NCBI GenBank assembly: GCA_039817205.1
Contig: JBCBWG010000170.1
Coordinates: 1-7,392, forward strand
Direction of reading: 5' to 3'
Source of the DNA: JBCBWG01 sp039817205
Lineage (GTDB): Bacteria; Pseudomonadota; Alphaproteobacteria; Rhizobiales; Hyphomicrobiaceae
Length of the DNA stretch: 7,392 bases
In this document: positions 1 through 5,487 of the stretch, piece after piece
Position numbering within the stretch: the first letter of the stretch is position 1
How the letters are laid out: each line of letters begins with the position of its first letter
The notes under the pieces: generated by a model
Databases searched by the model: none
Told to the model about the DNA's origin: nothing
Seen by the model: only the letters and a program-made list of their open reading frames with translations
Position numbers and translations under genes: made by a program

Positions 1-24
1 AATCAGACGCGTGAGGACCGACCC

Positions 25-1236
25 ATGGCACGAGGCGTAAAGAAAGCGGCGACGCGAAAAACCGCAACCCGGAAGGCTGTGACACAAAGCGACCCCGGTC
101 CGTCCAGCGTGGATGTCGACACCAAACGCGGCAACATCAATCTTGGGGGTCACGGCACGGAAGGCGACCTGGTCCTGCGCAACACCGATGGCGACCAGAC
201 CGTCCACATCGATGGTGGCCACGCGAATTTCGCGATCGGCGGCGCTGGTGCGGAAGGCGATATTGCCCTCATCAATACGGACGGCTCGCAAACCATCCAC
301 CTCGACGGTGGAAGCGCTAACATCACGCTTGGCGGTGCCGGGGCGCAGGGCGACATCGTCATGCAGAACCCACGCGGCTTCTGCACGATCCACCTGGATG
401 GCGGTGAGGGGAACCTTTCGATCGGCGGCAGCAGCACCGACGGCGATATCGCAGCCCTCAACCACAAGGGGCAAATGACGGTTCACGTGGACGGCGGCGA
501 AGGCAACATCACCATCGGCGGCGGGAGCGCCGAAGGTGACATGGCGCTACTCAACACGAAGGGTAAGCAGACCATTCATCTCGATGGCGGCAACGCCAAC
601 CTGACGATGGGCGGCAATGGCGCTGAGGCCGACATTGGCCTGCGCAATGCGAAAGGCCGCCAGACGGTCCACATCGATGGCGGTGAGGGAAACTTGTCGA
701 TTGGCGGCGCATCGGCAGATGGCGACATCGTTGTTCTCGACCACAAGGGACTGCAGACGATCCACCTCGATGGCGGCGAAGGCAACGCAACACTCGGTGG
801 CAACGGCCACGACGGCGACATCATGCTGACCACATCCAACGGTGTGACCCGCGTCGAGTTGGAAGCGCATTCCGGCGCTTTGCGCGCGATGAACAAAAGC
901 GGCGACACCACGGTCGAGATCATCGGCGATAGCGGTGAGATCCTAGTGAAAGGCAAGGCCGTGAAAGCGGCAGACTACGTTTTTGCGGACGGCTATGACC
1001 TGGCACCACTCCCCGACGTGGCGCGCTTTATTAGCGCCAACGGTCACTTGCCCGGCGTCCCGAGGGGCTCCGATCTTGAGGCCGCCGGCGTCCCGCTGAC
1101 GCGCTTCACGATGCAGCTTTTGGAGAAGATCGAGGAGTTGACCCTGCACGCGATCGAGCAGGACCGGCGGATTGCCGTTCTCGAAGAGGCGCTCTCGGAT
1201 GGGCGACAGCCACGCAAGACGCGGCGCCATTCGTGA
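25..1236 (+). CDS. 31-residue-repeat protein with tail-fibre-like C-terminal domain and coiled coil
   Basis: Function unknown; a fibre-like or scaffold role is inferred. The 403 residues fall into three parts. Residues 1-34 are a Lys/Arg/Ala/Thr-rich leader (KKAATRKTATRKA) with no hydrophobic signal peptide or membrane segment. Residues 35-282 are eight tandem 31-residue repeats, each roughly xxNxxIGGxGxxGDIxLxN followed by xxGxxTIHLDGG; three short strands split by Gly turns suggest a beta-solenoid or intertwined beta fibre. Residues 316-390 form a C-terminal domain containing YVFADGYDL, HLPGVP (341-346) and LLEKIEELTLHAIEQDRRI, ending in a likely coiled coil and then a basic tail. From memory, this last module resembles the C-terminus of proteins annotated as tail-fibre-like, mostly in Bacteroidetes, where it may trimerise. 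The peptidase S74 self-cleavage motif is not visible. Start: ATG with GAGGA at 13-17, 7 bases upstream. No phage genes adjoin it. Coding status is secure; function is not. Confidence 0.9.
   Translation: MARGVKKAATRKTATRKAVTQSDPGPSSVDVDTKRGNINLGGHGTEGDLVLRNTDGDQTVHIDGGHANFAIGGAGAEGDIALINTDGSQTIHLDGGSANITLGGAGAQGDIVMQNPRGFCTIHLDGGEGNLSIGGSSTDGDIAALNHKGQMTVHVDGGEGNITIGGGSAEGDMALLNTKGKQTIHLDGGNANLTMGGNGAEADIGLRNAKGRQTVHIDGGEGNLSIGGASADGDIVVLDHKGLQTIHLDGGEGNATLGGNGHDGDIMLTTSNGVTRVELEAHSGALRAMNKSGDTTVEIIGDSGEILVKGKAVKAADYVFADGYDLAPLPDVARFISANGHLPGVPRGSDLEAAGVPLTRFTMQLLEKIEELTLHAIEQDRRIAVLEEALSDGRQPRKTRRHS
127..870 (+). repeat. Eight in-frame 93-bp tandem repeats
   Basis: Eight consecutive 93-bp units encode residues 35-65, 66-96, 97-127, 128-158, 159-189, 190-220, 221-251 and 252-282. 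The length is exactly 31 codons each time, with no indels. Conserved positions are the IGG/LGG turn near repeat residues 6-8, Gly-Asp at 13-14, a Gly near 22 and T(I/V)H(L/I/V)DGG at 25-31. The eighth copy is degenerate in its second half (TRVELEAH replaces the TIHLDGG end) and leads into the C-terminal domain. The DNA of the copies has diverged considerably, so this is an old protein-level repeat and not a recent slippage product. Confidence 0.93.
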
Positions 1237-1276
1237 TTGCGACACGAACGTCGGCATTAAAAAATCAAAGCCCAAC

Positions 1277-1313
1277 AAAAGAAGAAGTCCCAGCTGTCAA
1301 ACAGGGCTGGGGC
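1277..1313 (-). terminator. Probable intrinsic terminator of the minus-strand membrane-protein gene
   Basis: Bases 1289-1293 (CCCAG) plus 1294-1297 (CTGT) pair with 1301-1304 (ACAG) plus 1307-1311 (CTGGG). The loop is CAA and there is a two-base bulge. The stem can extend by a G-T and a G-C pair outside. Read on the minus strand the hairpin is followed by TTCTTCTTTT (1286 down to 1277), a reasonable U-rich tail. On the plus strand no T run follows, so it is a poor terminator for the repeat-protein gene. It lies 66 bases past the minus-strand stop codon. Confidence 0.5.
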
Positions 1314-1334
1314 TCTATCGGCTGGAAGACCAGG

Positions 1335-1351
1335 CCTAAGATCAGCTTAGG
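1335..1351. repeat. Short perfect inverted repeat CCTAAG/CTTAGG
   Basis: Six-base arms at 1335-1340 and 1346-1351 with a five-base loop, located in the gap between the two convergent genes. There is no T run on either side, so it is not a terminator by itself. It may form part of the structured 3' end of the minus-strand transcript. Confidence 0.4.
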
Positions 1352-1361
1352 GCACAGAGTC

Positions 1362-1399
1362 TCAGTTGTGCGTTTGGATCAGTTGTGCGTTCCAAACGC
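1362..1399. repeat. Direct repeat and hairpin overlapping the minus-strand stop codon
   Basis: The 13-mer TCAGTTGTGCGTT occurs at 1362-1374 and again at 1379-1391, a 17-base period. Interleaved with it is a perfect nine-base inverted repeat, GCGTTTGGA at 1370-1378 and TCCAAACGC at 1391-1399, with a 12-base loop. The loop contains the TGA stop of the minus-strand gene (1381-1379). A local duplication of the gene's end explains the direct repeat; the hairpin may protect the mRNA 3' end or affect termination. Any function is inference. Confidence 0.55.
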
Positions 1400-2707
1400 C
1401 CTTCGCGCCCAGCGCGGCATGTAATCACCGGAAGGCGCGCCATTACGCTTCAGGCTGAGTGTTGGCACCACACGAACGGTCGGGCCGCCACCGCTCTCGG
1501 AGCGCTCACTTTGCACGCCGCTCGACTGCGACCACCCGGAAACGGTTTTCGGTTGGAGTTCTCCGCTTTCGGGCGTGCGAGCTGCTTGACGCGTCGGATG
1601 CGGTACGCCACCGCGCGCGGCACCAAGCGCCGTCCGACCCTTGGTTGGTAGTTTGACGAGCCGCGGTGCGCTCAAGATGCGAGGCACGTCGCGCTGGCCC
1701 ACCGTGGCAGACGCAAACCGATGCCCGGTGACGGTGTCGACACTCGCGACAAATCGCGGATTTCGTGTGGGCACGGAGACGCCTGATGCGGCGGTTGCCT
1801 GTTCGACAGAACGTGCGGGCGTAGCCGCCACGGCGGCGTCCCGGGAGCGGGACTCTGCGAGGATTTGTGCAATCAAATCGGGTTGGTTTGCCGGCACGGG
1901 CGTCGGCGCGACCACGGGCGATATCGCGACCGCTGCCACTGTTCCAGGAGCCACGACAACTGGCACCACAACGTCGGGTTCTGATCTCGGCTCAGCTGCT
2001 CTTTCAGCGTCAGCAGTAACGGCCGGTGGCGGGAAATGACGGGCTCCAGCCGAGAACCCACCCACGCGTTCGGAGGGCGTCAGGCTCGGCGCCGCGATCG
2101 CTGGTAAGCTTGTCGCGGACGGCAGTGCAGCGACGCGGGTTGGCGCGCGGCGGGTGACAGCGTCGACGCGGATCGAACGGTGCAGCGAGGGCTGTGCAAA
2201 AAGTGCGGAGCGATCACCGAGAGCGGCGCGGTCGAGGATCGGCGCCGCCGCGTTCGCCGGCTTGCCTGCGACGTGGCCAAACTCGTCGAAGCTGTCGATG
2301 CCTAAATGAACGATGGTGGCCGCACCAGCGAGAATTACGGCCGCGCATCCGTGCGTCGCAATCGCCGCAACGCCGCTGCCAATTCGCTTTTTTCGACCAG
2401 CGCGGATCACCTCCGGCCCCGCACTCAGATCTGTGTCATCCGGACCATCCGACGTCTCAACCGGGCCAACACCAACGGGTGAAGGAACAACGCTGTCGGC
2501 CGTATCAACCGTGTCCGACAATCCGATATCGACGACATCGATCTCTGCTGGTTGAGAGACAAGCCAAGCCCCGGTGTCGGGGTCCCGATGCATCCGCGCA
2601 CACGGGATCGGCGCCAGAATATCGCCGCTGTGAATGTTCTCGCCGCCCGTCGCGCTGCCTGTCGCGGTGCCACTCGCCATACGCAAACTACTCTGTACAA
2701 AAGACAC
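1379..2707 (-). CDS. Hypothetical single-pass membrane protein with Pro/Ala-rich, basic outer region
   Basis: I do not recognise a family. The product has 442 residues from the GTG start chosen here. In that numbering, residues 1-104 are polar and acidic in part (Asp/Glu/Ser/Val-rich around 56-95). RKKR at 105-108 is followed by one hydrophobic segment at about 109-136 (GSGVAAIATHGCAAVILAGA within it). The positive-inside rule puts the N-terminus in the cytoplasm and the remaining ~300 residues in the periplasm. That outer part is low in aromatics and rich in Ala, Pro, Val, Ser and Arg (Pro/Val-rich stretch about 245-275), probably disordered, with a basic end. The layout recalls TonB/TolA-like linkers, but I see no TonB C-terminal domain. 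The GTG at 2707 has GGAGG 8 bases upstream. ATG at 2680 is an alternative with a poor ribosome site; a TTG at 2812 opens the frame further but is unsupported. The gene is convergent with the repeat-protein gene. Confidence 0.75.
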   Translation of the reverse strand: MSFVQSSLRMASGTATGSATGGENIHSGDILAPIPCARMHRDPDTGAWLVSQPAEIDVVDIGLSDTVDTADSVVPSPVGVGPVETSDGPDDTDLSAGPEVIRAGRKKRIGSGVAAIATHGCAAVILAGAATIVHLGIDSFDEFGHVAGKPANAAAPILDRAALGDRSALFAQPSLHRSIRVDAVTRRAPTRVAALPSATSLPAIAAPSLTPSERVGGFSAGARHFPPPAVTADAERAAEPRSEPDVVVPVVVAPGTVAAVAISPVVAPTPVPANQPDLIAQILAESRSRDAAVAATPARSVEQATAASGVSVPTRNPRFVASVDTVTGHRFASATVGQRDVPRILSAPRLVKLPTKGRTALGAARGGVPHPTRQAARTPESGELQPKTVSGWSQSSGVQSERSESGGGPTVRVVPTLSLKRNGAPSGDYMPRWARRAFGTHN

Positions 2708-2715
2708 GCCAAAAA

Positions 2716-2720
2716 CCTCC
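2716..2720 (-). promoter_or_regulatory. Shine-Dalgarno GGAGG deciding the GTG start at 2707
   Basis: The plus strand reads CCTCC here, so the minus strand carries a perfect GGAGG. It is separated by 8 bases from an in-frame GTG (2707-2705). The next in-frame ATG (2680) has no comparable site, so the GTG is preferred. Confidence 0.65.
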
Positions 2721-2733
2721 GCCCGACGCGGTG

Positions 2734-2741
2734 TTAACCAT
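2734..2741. promoter_or_regulatory. Candidate CtrA half-site TTAACCAT
   Basis: The octamer TTAACCAT lies 26 bases upstream of the proposed GTG start of the minus-strand membrane protein. It matches the half-site known for the alphaproteobacterial cell-cycle regulator CtrA. No second TTAA stands at the 7-base spacing of a full site; another TTAA is at 2791-2794, too far away. A single octamer can occur by chance, so this is a weak call. Confidence 0.25.
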
Positions 2742-3405
2742 CGCCCACGCTGAGGACTATCGCGTAAAAAAGGGCAAGACCGCAGCAATGTTAAGAGAAA
2801 AGTAGGGCCCAACTCGCTGGACTGCGTGTCGCGTCAACCGCCTTCATCGGTCCGATATGAGATCAGTACGGAATATCAGTGCCTTACCAAAACGCCATTC
2901 CTGAAAAATTATTGAGTTGCCTGAGCAATGTTTCTGTGGGTGAAGTTGGTCGCGCTGTCAGGTTGCGGATACGGAAATCCTAATTCGCTAGTGCGAGGAT
3001 CTGGTCCAAGGCACGGCAAGGCACGTCGCGGTCGCAATCATTGGGCTCGCAGCGCGACGGTGGTTTGCCTTTGAGAACCCGAATGGGCAGCGACGAGAAA
3101 TTGTATCGCGCTCGCAACCCAATCCCCACCTCACAAAACACCAAATTTGCACATGACATTCGATCGCGCCGCGAGTGTTGCTGACAGTCAACCACGTGAA
3201 GAAAGTCTAGGAATTTCCCAACTGATCACGCTTTGACATCACCTGTAACGCATGCGACGACTGAATGACCCAAGCGGAGATGCGAGTCATCGCGACACGC
3301 TCTGGGTGAGATCATGAGCCGGCCGATCAAGAGCCGAGAATAACTGCCGAGATTGCGGAAACAAGCGATCCGGTTCCGGTACGGAAACACTTTGGAGGGT
3401 TGCCT
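2742..3405. other. Long non-coding gap between divergent genes; likely regulatory
   Basis: No convincing gene lies in these ~660 bases. Short open frames on the minus strand (for example 2980-3195 and 3226-3513) lack ribosome sites and have unlikely protein composition. The gap must contain promoters for the minus-strand gene and for the TRAP operon. A perfect -35-like TTGACA is at 3233-3238, but no acceptable -10 stands 16-18 bases downstream. Small symmetries include the palindrome CGCATGCG (3249-3256), a nine-base direct repeat CAAGGCACG (3007-3015 and 3017-3025), and TTCCG/CGGAA (3374-3378 and 3382-3386) just before the dctP ribosome site. The stretch around 2860-2940 is visibly more AT-rich than its surroundings. 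None of these is assigned a function. Confidence 0.5.
3394..3399 (+). promoter_or_regulatory. Shine-Dalgarno GGAGGG of dctP
   Basis: A strong ribosome-binding site ends 6 bases before the ATG at 3406. It rules out the TTG at 3400, which is in frame but touches the site. The strength fits a highly expressed periplasmic receptor. Confidence 0.8.
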
Positions 3406-4458
3406 ATGAAGAGCTTGCTCAAAGCTCTGACGCTTGGCGTGTCCGCCGTTGCGCTTACCACGTTTACGGTAGCGGACGCCGACGCGCAGAAACGCGTACG
3501 CTGGAAAATGCACTCAGCGTTTGCGAAGACGATTGCAGTGATCGGCCCGCCAGCACACCGCGTTGCTGAGACCGTGAAAAAAATGTCGGACGGTAAGTTC
3601 GATATCCGCGTGTTCGAGCCCGGCGCTTTGACCGGCGGTTACGCCTACTTCGACCCCGTCAGCCAGGGCGCAATTGACGCCGCATTCGGCACACCGGGCG
3701 CGAACCAGGGCAAGAACTCCGCTTACGCGTTCCTATCGACGTGGCCTTTCGGTCCGGCGGCGCCCGAATTCGCAGCCTGGATGATCTACGGCGGCGGCGT
3801 GAAGTTCGCTGAAGAACTCTACTCGAAAGCCAACATCAAATATATTCTGTGCGGCATGATCCCGCCAGAGACGTCAGGTTGGTTCCGCGAAGAAATCACG
3901 TCGCTTGACCAGCTGAAGGGCAAAAAGATGCGCTTCTTCGGCATCGGCGCGAAGGTGATGCAGAAGTTCGGCGTCTCGACGCAGCAGCTCGCCGCAGCCG
4001 ACATCTACCCAGCTCTTGAGCGCGGTACGATCGACGCAACCGAGTTCTCGATGCCAGCCATCGACCGCTCGCTCGGCTTCTTCCAAATCGCGAAGTTCAA
4101 CTACTTCCCAGGTTGGCACCAGCAGTCCACGTCGAACGAGATCCTCGTGAACATGGACAAGTGGAACTCTCTGTCTGACGGCTACAAGGCGATGGTTGAA
4201 ACGGCGTGCCGCGCGGAAGTTGCGAACATGATCGCCGACGGCGAGGCTTCACAGTTTGAAGCGATGATCGCGAACGAGAAAGATGGCGTCCAGAACAAGG
4301 TCTGGCCGAAGGAAATTCTCGACCAGATCCGGACAGCTTGGCAGGAAGTTCTTGCCGCCGAAATCAAGGCAAATCCAGACGTGAAGCGCGTTTGGGACAG
4401 CTTCTCCTCGTTCCACGAGAAGTACAAAGTCTGGGGTGACCGCGGTTACCTGAAATAG
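3406..4458 (+). CDS. dctP: TRAP transporter periplasmic substrate-binding protein (DctP family, FcbT1/TakP-like)
   Basis: Periplasmic receptor that binds the substrate and delivers it to the DctQM membrane complex for sodium-driven uptake. The 350 residues are typical for the family. A signal peptide covers residues 1-27: MKSLLK, a hydrophobic core, then a signal peptidase I site ADA before Q28. Family landmarks are IPPETSGWFREEI (152-164), LKGKKMRFFGIGAKVM (170-185), DIYPALERGTIDATEFSMP (199-217) and FPGWHQQS (234-241). R176 in KMRFFG corresponds to the conserved arginine that salt-bridges the substrate carboxylate in TRAP receptors. E213-F214 replaces the Glu-Trp pair I recall from the 2-oxoacid binder TakP, so the specificity may differ. 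These motifs match the subfamily named mannitol/chloroaromatic (FcbT1), a label that does not prove substrate. The ATG is set by GGAGGG 7 bases upstream. First gene of a three-gene operon, 198 bases before dctQ. Confidence 0.95.
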   Translation: MKSLLKALTLGVSAVALTTFTVADADAQKRVRWKMHSAFAKTIAVIGPPAHRVAETVKKMSDGKFDIRVFEPGALTGGYAYFDPVSQGAIDAAFGTPGANQGKNSAYAFLSTWPFGPAAPEFAAWMIYGGGVKFAEELYSKANIKYILCGMIPPETSGWFREEITSLDQLKGKKMRFFGIGAKVMQKFGVSTQQLAAADIYPALERGTIDATEFSMPAIDRSLGFFQIAKFNYFPGWHQQSTSNEILVNMDKWNSLSDGYKAMVETACRAEVANMIADGEASQFEAMIANEKDGVQNKVWPKEILDQIRTAWQEVLAAEIKANPDVKRVWDSFSSFHEKYKVWGDRGYLK

Positions 4459-4476
4459 GCCTCACTTGTTTGAGGC
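4459..4476 (+). other. Stem-loop immediately after the dctP stop codon
   Basis: Perfect six-base arms GCCTCA (4459-4464) and TGAGGC (4471-4476) enclose a six-base loop, starting at the first base after the dctP TAG. No T run follows, so it is not a classic terminator. It is probably part of a 3'-end-stabilising structure together with the next hairpin. Confidence 0.6.
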
Positions 4477-4479
4477 ACG

Positions 4480-4510
4480 GCGGCTGCTCGGCAATCTCCC
4501 GGGCAGCCGC
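4480..4510 (+). other. Strong GC-rich stem-loop between dctP and dctQ
   Basis: Arms GCGGCTGC-T-CGG (4480-4491) and CCG-G-GCAGCCGC (4499-4510) make a 12-pair stem with one T-G wobble and a seven-base loop. The lack of a T tract means full termination is unlikely. In TRAP and ABC importer operons such hairpins after the receptor gene typically block 3' exonucleases, or attenuate, so that the receptor is made in excess over the permease. That role is inferred here. Confidence 0.7.
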
Positions 4511-4544
4511 TAATCCCTGATAGGTTTCGAGGCCGGCGGGATTA
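4511..4544 (+). repeat. Inverted repeat TAATCCC/GGGATTA
   Basis: Seven-base arms at 4511-4517 and 4538-4544 with a 20-base loop directly abut the preceding strong hairpin. This makes three consecutive stem-loops in 86 bases. The long loop makes it weak as RNA structure; as DNA it could be a regulator site. Its purpose is unknown. Confidence 0.4.
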
Positions 4545-4656
4545 TGCGTTGTTTGCCGCTCGTTCCCGGCACGCTTGCTGCATCGAAATCAACACAGTTC
4601 ACCCCTACACCATGACCGCGCGCCGCCGCGTACAGCGGGTCTTGTGAGGAATTGAA

Positions 4657-5487
4657 ATGCGCTACCTCGGTGGCTTGCTCATCGCCCTCGGTGTCATCGG
4701 CCTCATGCTGAGCATCGCCGGCCTCAATCTCGGACCGATCGACTGGCTTCAGAGCCAACTCGGCGTGCTTGCGGGATGGGCCGTTCTCATCGGATTTGTG
4801 ATCTTCGGGATTGCGTTTGCGCCGCTCGGCAATACACCGCTGACATTGGATATCGCCCAGTATTTCGACTGGCCGGCCCGCGAGATCGGTAAGCTGACCG
4901 GTTGGCTCATTATCCCGCTGATCCTGATCATCATGTTCGATGTGGTCACGCGGAAGATCGATGCCGCCCGCATCTGGATCGCGGAACAGAACATCTTCTG
5001 GTTCAACCCGATTATCTTCCAGGACGCACAGTGGCACCTGCACGGCGTCATTCTGCTTTGCTCGTTCGGGTTCGGTTATCTGATGAACGCGCATGTTCGC
5101 GTCGACATCTTCCGCGAAATGCTGCCGCGACGTGGCCAAGCCAAGGTTGAATTCTGGGGCCTGCTCATCATGGGGATCCCGTTCCTCATGATCATCAGCT
5201 ACTTCGCGCTCCAGTTCGTGGGCCTTTCGGTATCGCAAAACGAGCAATCGGAGTCTCTCACCGGCATCGGCAATCGCTACATCGTCAAGTCGTTCCTGAT
5301 CGTCGGTTTCGTGCTGCTGCTGTTCTCCTTCATCGCAACCATTATGCGCTTGTTTGCTGCGATCTGGGGGCCGGTTGAACATCGCGAAACGGCCTATGCC
5401 ACGCTCGATATCTTCGCCGACGACGTGGTCAAGGAAGACTTCGGAACCGTCACATCGGACATCGCCAGCCAGAAGGATAACACCTGA
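4657..5487 (+). CDS. dctQ: TRAP transporter small permease subunit (DctQ/FcbT2 type, N-terminally extended)
   Basis: Small membrane subunit that partners DctM to form the transport complex in the inner membrane. It has 276 residues, against roughly 160-190 for canonical four-helix DctQ. The core helices are at about 81-98, 126-144, 166-190 and 208-234. Between the first two lies the signature FQDAQWHLHG (121-130), then MNAHVRVDIF (143-152), both typical of this subfamily. Residues 1-56 add two hydrophobic segments (about 2-23 and 36-55) absent from classic DctQ. A charged cytoplasmic-type tail follows residue 236. Start: ATG with GAGGA (4646-4650) 6 bases upstream. The stop TGA shares its last base with the dctM ATG (TGATG), implying translational coupling and equal amounts of the two subunits. 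Confidence 0.92.
   Translation: MRYLGGLLIALGVIGLMLSIAGLNLGPIDWLQSQLGVLAGWAVLIGFVIFGIAFAPLGNTPLTLDIAQYFDWPAREIGKLTGWLIIPLILIIMFDVVTRKIDAARIWIAEQNIFWFNPIIFQDAQWHLHGVILLCSFGFGYLMNAHVRVDIFREMLPRRGQAKVEFWGLLIMGIPFLMIISYFALQFVGLSVSQNEQSESLTGIGNRYIVKSFLIVGFVLLLFSFIATIMRLFAAIWGPVEHRETAYATLDIFADDVVKEDFGTVTSDIASQKDNT

Noticed and set aside
127..870. Possible CRISPR array or non-coding tandem array
   Set aside because: The period is exactly 31 codons, there are no unique spacers, variation is concentrated so that a protein pattern is kept, and the region lies inside one open gene.
547..956. Open frames on the minus strand through the repeat region
   Set aside because: Their apparent repetitiveness comes from the 93-base repeats of the plus-strand gene; they have no ribosome sites.
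2194..2805. 203-codon Arg/Pro/Ser-rich open frame on the plus strand
   Set aside because: It overlaps the better minus-strand gene, which has a Shine-Dalgarno site and a credible membrane topology. The Arg-rich product is typical of a shadow frame in GC-rich DNA.
2708..2812. Longer N-terminus of the minus-strand protein from TTG at 2812
   Set aside because: TTG has no good ribosome site, while GTG at 2707 has GGAGG at 8-base spacing. The added residues look like a random leader.
2980..3195. 71- and 67-codon minus-strand frames in the intergenic gap
   Set aside because: Two frames overlap each other, with no ribosome site and no family resemblance. I could not exclude a gene remnant but cannot support one.
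3233..3255. TTGACA as the -35 of a dctP promoter
   Set aside because: The -35 is perfect, but the bases 16-18 positions downstream (around 3255-3262) do not resemble a -10, so I do not call a promoter.
3400..3405. TTG at 3400 as the dctP start
   Set aside because: It directly abuts the Shine-Dalgarno GGAGGG. ATG at 3406 has correct spacing and gives a standard signal peptide.
3226..3513. 95-codon minus-strand frame overlapping the dctP start
   Set aside because: It overlaps the dctP ribosome site and signal peptide and has no ribosome site or recognisable motif.
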